Shown: positions 1 through 7,992 of the stretch, in pieces
How positions within the stretch are numbered: the first letter of the stretch is position 1
How the letters are laid out: each line of letters begins with the position of its first letter
Origin: DASUBV01 sp035763085
Lineage (GTDB): Bacteria > Actinomycetota > Actinomycetes > Streptosporangiales > Streptosporangiaceae
Assembly (NCBI GenBank): GCA_035763085.1
Contig: DASUBV010000037.1
Coordinates: forward strand, 1 to 13,340
Reading direction: 5' to 3'
DNA: 13,340 nt
The notes under the pieces: model-generated
What the model saw: the letters and a program-made list of their open reading frames with translations, nothing else
Databases searched by the model: none
Told to the model about the DNA's origin: nothing
Translations under genes and position numbers: made by a program

Positions 1-70
1 GGATCCCTGAAACCCGCAGGCCGACCACGATAGGAGCGATGTGTAGCGAGCAAGAGACCGGAGGGCGAAG

Positions 71-881
71 TTGAGCGAGCACCTGGCTGACGTGTTCGGG
101 CAGGGGTCGTACGGCGTGCGGCTGGAGTGGGGCGCGGCCGGAGCGGCTACGCTGGCGCCCGGCTGCACCGCCCTGGTCATCGTGGACGTGCTGTCGTTCA
201 CGACGTCTGCGTCGCGGCCGAGCGCGGGACGCGGTCTTTCCCTACCCGTGGCGTGACGAGTCCGCTGAGGACTTCGCCCGCCAGAACAGCGCAGAACTCG
301 CTGCCGGGCGCCGGGCCGGCGCAGCGGGCCGGCCGTGGTCGCTGTCGCCCGCGGCGCTGCGCCGGGCTCCGGCGGCCGAGCGGCTGGTGCTGCCCTCTCC
401 CAACGGCTCGGCCATCGCCGCCGCCGCAGCCCGGTCCGCAGCGGGCTCCGGCCCGGTGCAAGGCACCACTCAGCCTGCCGCGCCCGTCATCGTCGCCGCC
501 TGCCTGCGCAACGCCGCCACGGCCGGCCGCTGGCTGGCGGAGCGGGGTACCGGCACACCGGGCCGGCCAGTTGCCGTCATCCCCGCGGGCGAGCGGTGGC
601 CCGACGGCAGCCTGCGCCCGGCTCTGGAGGACCTGCTCGGCGCCGGCGCGGTGATCGCCGCGCTGCGCGACGCCGGCGCCGGGCCGCTGTCCCCCGAGGC
701 CGCCGCCGCGGCCGCCTGCTTCACGGGAACGCCCGACGTCGGCGCGGCGCTGACTGCCTGCGCGTCCGGCGCCGAGTTGCGTGCGCGCGGCTTCGCCGAG
801 GACGTCGAGATCGCCGCCGCGGCGGGCGCGTCCAGCGTCGTGCCGGTCCTGCAGGGCGGCGCATTCACCGCCGCCAGCTGA
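71..881 (+). pseudogene. 2-phosphosulfolactate phosphatase (ComB-like) family gene, frameshifted
   Basis: Family members hydrolyse 2-phosphosulfolactate to sulfolactate. In methanogens this belongs to coenzyme M synthesis; the role of actinobacterial homologues is not established. The family signature is split over three frames. VDVLSFTTS is in the frame opened by TTG at 71. The stretch VAAERGTR is read one frame over (about 205-233). PYPWRDESAEDFARQNSAE, LVLPSPNGSAI, AACLRNA, VIPAGERWPDGSLRPALEDL and VPVLQGGAF follow in the third frame, which runs intact to TGA at 879-881. Restoring one base near 205-210 and one near 232-236 gives a product of about 270 residues, the normal family length. 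As sequenced, translation from TTG stops at 256 after 61 residues. The TTG start has a good ribosome site (GGAGGG at 60-65, five bases upstream). The long intact downstream part suggests recent lesions or base-calling errors in the source sequence. Family assignment is confident; whether the gene is dead is not. Confidence 0.8.
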
Positions 882-1102
882 GCACAGCGGTCCGGCCACC
901 GCGACCGGCGCCTTGCCAGATGGGTCGCGCGCACCAGCGCCACTGGCAGGAAAGGCCACATCCGGCGCAGCGACGTGGCGGCCTTCCCGTACAGCTACAC
1001 GTTCAGGTAGGGGTCGCCCGGCAGCTCATCGGGCCAGCCCGGCTCCCGGCACACCCGCGTCCGGGGGCGGCCGCCGGCCCGGAAGCAGGCGGGCCGGAAA
1101 AT

Positions 1103-1134
1103 GGTTAGGTCGAAGGGGCCTTCCTGACCAATCC
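1103..1134. repeat. Imperfect inverted repeat upstream of hrpA
   Basis: GGTCGAAGG at 1108-1116 faces CCTTC-CT-GACC at 1119-1129 across a GG centre, with a two-base bulge in the right arm. Pairing can extend outward with mismatches to 1103 and 1134. It could be a protein-binding dyad near the hrpA promoter or an RNA hairpin in the leader. There is no T-run on either side, so it is not a standard intrinsic terminator. Confidence 0.45.
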
Positions 1135-1147
1135 TGGTGGGAGTGCC

Positions 1148-1172
1148 CGCGCGCCCGCATACCGGGCGCGCG
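1148..1172 (+). repeat. Perfect 10-bp GC hairpin in the hrpA leader
   Basis: CGCGCGCCCG (1148-1157) and CGGGCGCGCG (1163-1172) are exact reverse complements around a five-base loop, CATAC. The stem ends 25 bases before the hrpA Shine-Dalgarno sequence. No U-tract follows, so it may be a factor-dependent terminator for upstream transcription or a leader structure. The structure is certain on paper; its role is unknown. Confidence 0.5.
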
Positions 1173-1197
1173 TGTTGTGCCATCTGCTTGCTGACCT

Positions 1198-1201
1198 GGA
1201 G
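1198..1201 (+). promoter_or_regulatory. Ribosome binding site deciding the hrpA start
   Basis: GGAG lies seven bases before GTG 1209. This favours the 1373-residue protein over a 24-residue longer reading from 1137, whose extra N-terminal residues show no family similarity. Confidence 0.65.
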
Positions 1202-1208
1202 ATACGCC

Positions 1209-4200
1209 GTGACGTCCACGCCCGCCGAGCTGCGGGCCGCCCTGCCCGGCCTGATGCTGCGCGACCAGCGCCGCCTCGGACGCCGCGTGCACCAGGCGGC
1301 CGGGCTACGCGATGCCGCCGCGCGGGACAAGGCGCTGAGCCAGGTCACGGCCGAACTGGACACCGCGACCGAGCGGATCGCGGCCCGCCGCCGGGCGGTG
1401 CCGGTCCTCTCATACCCGCCCGAGCTGCCGGTCAGCCAGCTCAAGGACGAGATCGCCGAGGTTATCCGCGACCACCAGGTGGTGATCATCGCGGGCGAGA
1501 CCGGGTCCGGCAAGACCACCCAGCTGCCCAAGATCTGCCTGGAGCTGGGCCGCGGCGTGGCCGGGCAGATCGGGCACACCCAGCCGCGCCGGATCGCCGC
1601 ACGCACGGTGGCCGAGCGGATCGCCGAGGAGCTCGGCACCGAGCTGGGCACCACGGTCGGCTACAAGGTCCGGTTCACCGATCACTCCAGCGACAGCACG
1701 CTGGTAAAGCTGATGACCGACGGCATCCTGCTGACCGAGATGCAGCGCGACCGGCAGCTGCTGCGCTACGACACGCTGATCATCGACGAGGCGCACGAGC
1801 GCAGCCTGAACATCGACTTCATCCTCGGCTACCTGCGCCGCCTGCTGCCCAGCCGGCCCGACCTCAAGGTCATCATCACCTCGGCCACCATCGACCCGGA
1901 CCGGTTCAGCCGGCATTTCGCCGTAGGCGAATCAGACAGGCACAGCGCCGGAGGCGAATCTAGTAAACACAGCGCCGTAGGCGAATCAGGCCAGCACAGC
2001 GCCGCAGGCGAACCACCCCAGCACCGAACCGGAAGCGACTCACCCCAGCACAACACCCCAGGCGAGTCAGGCCAGCAGGGCTCCCTGGATGGCGCGGGCG
2101 CGCCGGTGATCGAGGTGTCCGGGCGGACCTACCCGGTCGAGGTGCGCTACCGCCCGGTGGCCGACCCCGACAACCCGGACGCCGAGCCGCGGGACCAGAT
2201 CCAGGCCATCGACGACGCCGTCACCGAGCTGTGCGCGGCCGGGCCCGGCGACATCCTGGTGTTCCTCAGCGGCGAGCGGGAGATCCGCGACACCGCCGAC
2301 GCGCTGGCCGGCCGCGGCCAGTTCGACGTGCTGCCGCTGTATGCCCGGCTGTCGGCGGCCGAGCAGCACAAGGTGTTCGAGCCGCACTCCCGGCGCCGCG
2401 TGGTGCTGGCCACCAACGTTGCCGAGACCTCGCTGACGGTGCCCGGCATCCACTACGTCATCGACCCCGGCACCGCGCGGATCTCCCGGTACGGGCACCG
2501 CACCAAGGTGCAGCGGCTGCCCATCGAGCCCATTTCGCAGGCGTCGGCGAACCAGCGGGCAGGCCGGTGCGGCCGCACCGCCGACGGCATCTGCATCCGG
2601 CTGTACTCCGCGGATGACTTCGCCGCGCGCCCGGAGTTCACCGACCCGGAGATCCTGCGCACCAGCCTGGCCGCGGTCATCCTGCGGATGGCGGCGCTCG
2701 ACCTCGGCGACGTGGCCGAGTTCCCGTTCGTGGACTCGCCCGACTCCCGGCAGGTCGCCGACGGCATCCGGCTGCTGGAGGAGCTGGGCGCCCTGGTCGC
2801 CGGCACGTCCGCGCACCGACGGCTGCAGCTCACCGACACCGGGCGCAAGCTGGCCGAGCTGCCGCTGGACCCGCGGCTGGGCCGGATGATCCTGGAGGCC
2901 GGGCAGCAGGGCTGCGTGCGCGAGGTGCTCATCATCACCGCGGCGCTGTCCATCCAGGACCCGCGCGAGCGGCCCGCCGACGCGCGGGACGCCGCCGACG
3001 CCCGGCACCGCAGGTTCGCCGAGCCCGGCTCGGACTTCCTGGCCCTGGTCACGCTGTGGGACTACCTGCGCGAGCAGCAGCGCGAGCTGTCCTCCTCGGC
3101 GTTCCGCCGGATGTGCCGCCGCGAGTACCTGCACTACCTGCGCACCCGCGAGTGGCAGGACGTGCACGGCCAGCTCCGCCAGGCGGCCGCCAGCCTGGGC
3201 ATCACCGCGGGCGCAGGCGAGCCCGAGCCGGTCGCCCCGGACCGCGAGCCCGGCACGGCCAGGTTCGCCGAGAGCCTGGCCCAGCGCGTGCACACCGCGG
3301 TGCTGGCCGGCCTGCTGTCGCACATCGGCATGAAGGACGCCGAGGCGACCAGTCGCGGGCGCAGGCGCGGCCCCGCGGAGTTCTCCGGCGCCCGCGGAGC
3401 TCGTTTCGCCATATTCCCCGACTCCGCGCTGGCCCGGAACGCGCCGCAGTGGGTGATGGCCGCAGAACTGGTGGAGACCTCCCGGCTGTGGGCGCGCACG
3501 GCGGCGCGGATCGAGCCCGAGTGGGCCGAGGCGCTGGCCGGCCACCTGCTGCGGCGCACCTACAGCGAGCCGCGGTGGGACGCGCGGCGCGGCGCGGCGG
3601 TGGCGCTGGAGCGGGTGACGCTGTACGGGCTGCCGATCGTCGCCGCGCGGACGGTCAGCTACGGGCGGATCGACCCGGCGGCGGCGCGCGAGCTGTTCAT
3701 CCGCAGCGCGCTGGTGGAAGGCGACTGGCACACCCGGCACCGGTTCTTCCACGACAACCGGCGGCTGCTGGACGAGGCGGCCGACCTGGAGCGGCGGGCC
3801 CGGCGGCGCGGCATCGTGGTGGACGACGACGCGCTGTTCGAGTTCTACGACGACCGGATCCCGGCCTCGGTGACCTCGGCCCGCCACTTCGACAGCTGGT
3901 GGAAGAAGGCCCGGCAGTCCGACCCGGGGCTGCTGACGTTCACGCCGGGCGACCTGATCGGCCCGGCCGCCGGGCAGATCCAGCCGGCCGACTACCCGGT
4001 CCGGTGGGGCGAGTTCCCGCTGTCGTATGAGTTCGCGCCGGGTGAGCGGGCCGACGGGGTGACGGTGGATGTGCCGCTGGCCAGCCTGAACCAGGTCAGC
4101 GGCGCGGAGTTCGGCTGGCTGGTGCCGGGGCTGCGCGAGGAGCTGGTGACCGAGCTGATCCGCGCGCTGCCCAAGGGGCTGCGCACGGCGTTCGTGCCCG

Positions 4201-5330
4201 CCCCGGACACCGCGCGCACGGTGCTGGCCCGGCTCGGTGAGCCGCGCGGTGACGTGCTGGAGGCGGTCGGCCGGGAGCTGGAGCGGCTGGGCGGGGTGAC
4301 GGTGCCGCGCACCGCGTTCGACCTGTCGAAGCTGCCGCCCTACCTGCGGATCAATTTCCGGGTGACCGACCACGGCAAGGTGCTGGCCAGCGGCAAGAAC
4401 CTGACGGAGCTGCGCGCCGAGCTGGCACCGAAGCTGCGCCGGACGCTGGCCGACGCCGCGCAGGGGCTGACCCGGACCGGCCTGCGGACCTGGGACGTGG
4501 GGACGCTGCCGCGGGTGTTCGAGCACGGCCAGGTGCGGGCGTACCCGGCCCTGGCCGACGCCGGCGACTCGGTGGACGTCCGGCTATTCGAAACCGAAGC
4601 CCAGGCGGAGGCCGCGATGCGGCGCGGCACGCGCAGGCTGATCGTGCTGCAGGTGACCACGGGCGCACGCGGGGTGGCCGCCCGGCTGCCGGTGAGCGCC
4701 AAGCTGGCGATGAGCCGGGCGCCGTACCCGGGCGCGATCGCGCTGCTGGATGACTGCGCGGCATGCGCCGCCGACGAGATCATCGCGGCGGCGGGCGGGC
4801 CGGCCTGGGACCAGGCCGGGTTCGGAAGGCTGCTGGAGGCGGCCCGGCTGCAGCTGGCCACCGGGACGGCGCGGGTGATCAGCGTCGTCGCCCGGGTCAT
4901 GGCTCAGGCGCAGGAGACCGAGACGGCGCTGAGCCAGGCGCGCAGCACCAGCCCGGCGATGTCGGCGGCCATCGCGGACATGCGGGCCCAGCTGGCCGGG
5001 CTCATCTACGAGGGATTCGTGTCCGAGACCGGCACCGCGCACCTGAGCGACCTGGTCCGCTACCTGCGCGGGATCTCCCGGCGGCTGGAGAAGGCGCCCG
5101 GTGACCTGGTCCGCGACGCGGAGCGGATGGCGGTCGTGCACGAGGTGACGCAGGCCTGGCAGGACACCCGCAAGGAGCTGGCTGCGGCGGGGCGGTCCGA
5201 GGAGGAGGCCCGGCCAGTGCGGTGGCTGATCGAGGAACTGCGGGTGAGCCTGTTCGCCCAGGCGCTGGGCACGCCGGTGCGGGTGTCGGAGCGGCGGATC
5301 CTCACGGCGCTGGACGACCTGGCCGGCTGA
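1209..5330 (+). CDS. hrpA: ATP-dependent RNA helicase HrpA (DEAH box)
   Basis: A DEAH/RHA-type helicase of 1373 residues, close to the usual HrpA length of about 1300. Visible motifs are GETGSGKT at 96-103 (ATP binding), DEAH at 193-196, SAT at 225-227 and QRAGRCGR at 449-456 (motif VI). The helicase-associated winged-helix and OB-fold regions follow, then a long C-terminal part from about residue 825 that matches the HrpA-specific DUF3418 region. HrpA proteins are cytosolic and act on RNA; E. coli HrpA is linked to mRNA processing and stalled ribosomes. The start is GTG at 1209, with GGAG at 1198-1201 seven bases upstream; the in-frame ATG/GTG near 1137 lacks this and falls before the leader hairpin. 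An unusual insertion occupies residues 238-291, between SAT and the segment APVIEVSGRTYPVEVRY, and consists of six nine-residue repeats. The catalytic motifs are all intact, so the protein should be functional. It appears to be a single-gene unit ended by the hairpin at 5368-5414. Confidence 0.95.
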   Translation: MTSTPAELRAALPGLMLRDQRRLGRRVHQAAGLRDAAARDKALSQVTAELDTATERIAARRRAVPVLSYPPELPVSQLKDEIAEVIRDHQVVIIAGETGSGKTTQLPKICLELGRGVAGQIGHTQPRRIAARTVAERIAEELGTELGTTVGYKVRFTDHSSDSTLVKLMTDGILLTEMQRDRQLLRYDTLIIDEAHERSLNIDFILGYLRRLLPSRPDLKVIITSATIDPDRFSRHFAVGESDRHSAGGESSKHSAVGESGQHSAAGEPPQHRTGSDSPQHNTPGESGQQGSLDGAGAPVIEVSGRTYPVEVRYRPVADPDNPDAEPRDQIQAIDDAVTELCAAGPGDILVFLSGEREIRDTADALAGRGQFDVLPLYARLSAAEQHKVFEPHSRRRVVLATNVAETSLTVPGIHYVIDPGTARISRYGHRTKVQRLPIEPISQASANQRAGRCGRTADGICIRLYSADDFAARPEFTDPEILRTSLAAVILRMAALDLGDVAEFPFVDSPDSRQVADGIRLLEELGALVAGTSAHRRLQLTDTGRKLAELPLDPRLGRMILEAGQQGCVREVLIITAALSIQDPRERPADARDAADARHRRFAEPGSDFLALVTLWDYLREQQRELSSSAFRRMCRREYLHYLRTREWQDVHGQLRQAAASLGITAGAGEPEPVAPDREPGTARFAESLAQRVHTAVLAGLLSHIGMKDAEATSRGRRRGPAEFSGARGARFAIFPDSALARNAPQWVMAAELVETSRLWARTAARIEPEWAEALAGHLLRRTYSEPRWDARRGAAVALERVTLYGLPIVAARTVSYGRIDPAAARELFIRSALVEGDWHTRHRFFHDNRRLLDEAADLERRARRRGIVVDDDALFEFYDDRIPASVTSARHFDSWWKKARQSDPGLLTFTPGDLIGPAAGQIQPADYPVRWGEFPLSYEFAPGERADGVTVDVPLASLNQVSGAEFGWLVPGLREELVTELIRALPKGLRTAFVPAPDTARTVLARLGEPRGDVLEAVGRELERLGGVTVPRTAFDLSKLPPYLRINFRVTDHGKVLASGKNLTELRAELAPKLRRTLADAAQGLTRTGLRTWDVGTLPRVFEHGQVRAYPALADAGDSVDVRLFETEAQAEAAMRRGTRRLIVLQVTTGARGVAARLPVSAKLAMSRAPYPGAIALLDDCAACAADEIIAAAGGPAWDQAGFGRLLEAARLQLATGTARVISVVARVMAQAQETETALSQARSTSPAMSAAIADMRAQLAGLIYEGFVSETGTAHLSDLVRYLRGISRRLEKAPGDLVRDAERMAVVHEVTQAWQDTRKELAAAGRSEEEARPVRWLIEELRVSLFAQALGTPVRVSERRILTALDDLAG
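1920..2081 (+). repeat. Six tandem 27-bp repeats inside hrpA
   Basis: Six consecutive in-frame 27-base units start at 1920, 1947, 1974, 2001, 2028 and 2055. Each encodes nine residues: AVGESDRHS, AGGESSKHS, AVGESGQHS, AAGEPPQHR, TGSDSPQHN, TPGESGQQG. Unit 3 is closest to the consensus and units 4-6 are more diverged. Codons differ from the rest of the gene: GTA, TCA, GAA, TCT, AGT, AAA and CGA are common here and rare in the flanks. The block lies in the linker between the two RecA domains, where length is tolerated. The opposite strand is also open through the array. Confidence 0.9.
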
Positions 5331-5367
5331 GCCGCGCGGGCCCGGGGCTGAGCAGGCTAAGCCTGCA

Positions 5368-5414
5368 GCCGCCGCGCCGTCTCTTGCTGTTATCAGCAGA
5401 GGCGGCGCGGCGGC
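5368..5414. terminator. Bidirectional hairpin terminator between hrpA and the ABC operon
   Basis: The arms at 5368-5384 and 5398-5414 pair over 17 bases with one G-U. A single bulged base follows, then an inner GCTG/CAGC stem (5386-5389 with 5394-5397) closing a TTAT loop. The sequence CTTTC follows on the plus strand; neither side has a long T-run. Its position between convergent genes fits a shared terminator. Confidence 0.75.
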
Positions 5415-5427
5415 CTTTCGCAGTGGG

Positions 5428-7992
5428 TCAGCCGGCGGGCTGGCGGCCGAGGCCGGGTGGCTCCCGGCCGGCCAGCAGCCAGCCCGCGGCGGCCGCAGCC
5501 AGCGGCAGGCCGACCACGATGATCAGCAGGTTGGCCAGCGGCACGCTGGACAGGGCGGACAGCCCGCCGTTGAAGGAGCTCTTCCAGATCCAGGCGGCGA
5601 CCGACACGTACCCGGCAACCGTGCCGAGCACCGCGCCGGTCAGCGCCAGCGCCCCGGCGGTGACGGCGGTGAGGGTGCGCCGGGTCGCCGGGCTGGCCCC
5701 GGTGGCCGTCAGGGTGCGCAGGTCAGCGGCCGCCTCGCTGCGGATCAGGCCGACCGTCATGGCCAGGATTCCCAGGGCCAGGGCGATGCACAGGACCGTG
5801 GCCCAGTTGATGATGGTCGCCACCGACGGCACGCTGGACCGGGTCTCGATGACCAGGCCGGCCGCGGCCGCCGCCGACTGGGCGCTGCTGATCTGTCCCG
5901 CGGTCAGCGCGTGCGGGGCCTGGATGAGCCAGCCAGCGGTGGTCAGCTTCAGCCCCAGCGCCCGGACCGCGTGCTCGGTGATCACCGTGTTGGGCGCGGA
6001 CGTGCCTGAGGGCAGGCTGGTGACCTGCTGGATGGGCGGGCCAGCCAGGCAGTAGCTGGGCGGGCAGGCGAAACCGCCGGCCCCGCCCGGGCTGGGCGCG
6101 CCGGTGCCGCTGCCGTGCAGCAGCTGCATCTTCGTCGTGGTAGCCAGCCCCGGCCGCATGGTCAGGATGTCAGCGTCCGGCCGGATGGCGGCGGCGCTGA
6201 TTCCGAAGGCCCGCAGCAGCTGCGGCGTCGCGACGTAGATCGCGCCGTGCCAGTTGCGGCCGGGCGCCGCGCGCAGGAGCGTGGCGTCGGTGCTGCTGAG
6301 CTGGATAGCGTCGCTGGCGCCGAGCGCGGCGGCGATGCCGCGGGCGGCGCGTGCCATGGCCGCCGGGCTGGCTTCCGGCGGCCCGCTGCCCGCGTGCGGG
6401 CCGCTGCCGGCCGACTTCCGGGTCGGGGCTCCGGCGGGTGCGCCCGGCGGCGGGGCGCCCCGGCCAGCCGGGGTGTAGACGACGAGCTGGCTGCCCGCCA
6501 GGTTGGGCCCGGCGTAGTCCAGGACGTTGGCATACCGGGACGCGGCCAGCACCGAGACGACCACCGCCAGCAGCACGCCAACGCTGATCGCCGCCAGCGC
6601 CGGGCCCGAGCGGGACCGGTAGCGGGCCAGGTCGCGCAGCGCCAGCCGCACCGCGACCGGCGCGCGCCGCCCCAGCGCGGCCACCGCCGTGAGGCCGAAC
6701 GGGGACAGCAGGACGACCGACGTGATCAGCGCGATCAGGCCGAGGACCAGCTTGAGCATGTCCGGCTGGGCGCCGCTGCCGCTGGCCGCCGACAGCGCGA
6801 ACAGCACCAGCGCCGCCGCCAGCAGCGCCGCGCCCGGCACCGCCGAGCGGTGCAGGGGCTGCGGTGGCAGCGGCCGGCCGGCCAGCGAGGCGGTGACCGG
6901 GATCCGGGTGACCTGCCGGGCGGGCCGCGCCGCGGCGCCGTAGGCGGCGGCCACGGCCAGCACCATGGCCGCGGCGACCACCGGCCATGGCAGGGCGAAG
7001 GTCCCGATCTCGTGATGCGCGCTGGCCTCCAGGGCCGGCCGGCAGGCCAGCCAGGCCGCCACGGCCAGGGCGGCCCCCGCGAGCGCGCCGGCCGCGCCGA
7101 CCACGGCGCCGTTCACCCGGACCACCATCCGGACGTGCCGGTCGGTGGCCCCCAGCGCCTGCAGCATCCCCAGCGAGCGCAGCCGGCGCTGCGCCAGCAC
7201 GGTGAAGCCGCCCGCCGCGACCAGGGCGACGAGCAGCATCCCGACGGTCATTGCGGCGACCGAGATGGTCTCCGGGTTGATGACGTTGGCCGGCCGGGCG
7301 GAGGCAATTCCCTGCACGTTCGGCCCGATGGCCGACGCGCTCACGCCCGGTGCGCTGAACAGGGCGGTGACCTGGGTCGGGGCTCGCAGCTGGCCCGGCA
7401 GGACGAGGGCGAACTCATCCACAGTGTCCTGCGGGTTGGTCACGATGCCGGTGACCCGCCGGGTGACGCCGCCCTGGCTGAACTGGCTGCCGATCCGCAG
7501 GCCGAGGTCAGCGGCCAGCCCGCGGGTCAGGGCCACCTGGCCCGGGCCGGCCGGGAACTGCCCGGACACCAGCGCGAGCATGGGCTGGCTGAACGCGCCC
7601 CGCGGGCTCTGGGCGCGCAGGTCGTAGCTGGCCACCGAGCCCGGCACCGGCAGGACCTCGTTCTCGATCACCTCGACGCGGCCGAAGCGCCGCCGCAGTG
7701 CGCCGAGCTGGGCGGCCAGGTTCGGGTCGGGCGCGTGGTAGGTGGCCAGGTCGGTGGCGGTGCCGAAGCCCGTGCTGGCCGGCGGCGGGGTGTTGACCGA
7801 CACCGCGGCGGCCAGGACGGTGGCCAGCACCGCGGCGGTGATCAGCGCCAGGACCAGCAGCTGCTGGCGCCACTCACGCCGGAACAGCCGCCACGCCCAG
7901 CGGATGACCGCGCGGCGGGCCGGGGCGCCGCCGCCGTCCGCCCGGGTCCGCGCCGGGACCGGCAGCGGGCGCTCGCTCAGCGTGGTGCTCAC
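5428..7992 (-). CDS. FtsX/MacB-like ABC transporter permease
   Basis: A membrane protein of 854 residues, the permease partner of the ABC ATPase encoded just upstream. A cytoplasmic N-terminus precedes a first membrane segment at about 44-66, then a large extracytoplasmic domain. An FtsX-type domain follows at about 238-375, with the characteristic cytoplasmic loop QRRLRSLGMLQALGATDRHV. Central membrane helices come next, then a second extracytoplasmic region with a Pro/Gly/Ala-rich linker and two cysteines (CPPSYC). A second FtsX-type domain covers about the last 130 residues (RSEAAADLRTLTATGAS). This duplicated layout is usual for large actinobacterial FtsX-like permeases of the MacB/LolCDE superfamily, which do mechanical work on lipids, lipoproteins or peptides rather than classic import. 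The start is GTG at 7992-7990, with GGGAGG at 7999-8004 six bases upstream and a four-base GTGA overlap with the ATPase stop. The substrate cannot be read from the sequence. Confidence 0.9.
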   Translation of the reverse strand: MSTTLSERPLPVPARTRADGGGAPARRAVIRWAWRLFRREWRQQLLVLALITAAVLATVLAAAVSVNTPPPASTGFGTATDLATYHAPDPNLAAQLGALRRRFGRVEVIENEVLPVPGSVASYDLRAQSPRGAFSQPMLALVSGQFPAGPGQVALTRGLAADLGLRIGSQFSQGGVTRRVTGIVTNPQDTVDEFALVLPGQLRAPTQVTALFSAPGVSASAIGPNVQGIASARPANVINPETISVAAMTVGMLLVALVAAGGFTVLAQRRLRSLGMLQALGATDRHVRMVVRVNGAVVGAAGALAGAALAVAAWLACRPALEASAHHEIGTFALPWPVVAAAMVLAVAAAYGAAARPARQVTRIPVTASLAGRPLPPQPLHRSAVPGAALLAAALVLFALSAASGSGAQPDMLKLVLGLIALITSVVLLSPFGLTAVAALGRRAPVAVRLALRDLARYRSRSGPALAAISVGVLLAVVVSVLAASRYANVLDYAGPNLAGSQLVVYTPAGRGAPPPGAPAGAPTRKSAGSGPHAGSGPPEASPAAMARAARGIAAALGASDAIQLSSTDATLLRAAPGRNWHGAIYVATPQLLRAFGISAAAIRPDADILTMRPGLATTTKMQLLHGSGTGAPSPGGAGGFACPPSYCLAGPPIQQVTSLPSGTSAPNTVITEHAVRALGLKLTTAGWLIQAPHALTAGQISSAQSAAAAAGLVIETRSSVPSVATIINWATVLCIALALGILAMTVGLIRSEAAADLRTLTATGASPATRRTLTAVTAGALALTGAVLGTVAGYVSVAAWIWKSSFNGGLSALSSVPLANLLIIVVGLPLAAAAAGWLLAGREPPGLGRQPAG

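Larger units (their letters stand above)
882..1208. other. Gap between the comB-like gene and hrpA
   Basis: No complete gene is visible here. The right half forms the hrpA leader and contains two inverted repeats, listed separately. The minus strand, read from about 1125 down to about 890, has a codon-position pattern typical of actinobacterial genes: GC highest at third positions and lowest at second. It is interrupted by a TAG at 995-997 and has no recognisable start or family. I could not identify a promoter for hrpA. Confidence 0.5.

Noticed and set aside
16..31. 16-base sequence GCAGGCCGACCACGAT repeated at 5505-5520
   Set aside because: One copy lies in non-coding DNA and the other inside the permease gene. 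In GC-rich DNA a single 16-base match can be chance, and nothing similar flanks it.
3..74. Possible tail of an upstream gene ending in TGA 72-74, overlapping the TTG start (TTGA)
   Set aside because: The frame is open from the window edge but codon positions show no GC3 bias, and only about 23 codons are visible.
1137..1208. Longer hrpA start at 1137
   Set aside because: The extra 24 residues cover the leader hairpin and have no family similarity, and GTG 1209 has a well-spaced GGAG.
2067..4526. 819-codon minus-strand ORF antisense to hrpA
   Set aside because: It is a GC-rich shadow frame with low-complexity Arg/Gly/Gln composition. The plus strand encodes an unmistakable helicase.
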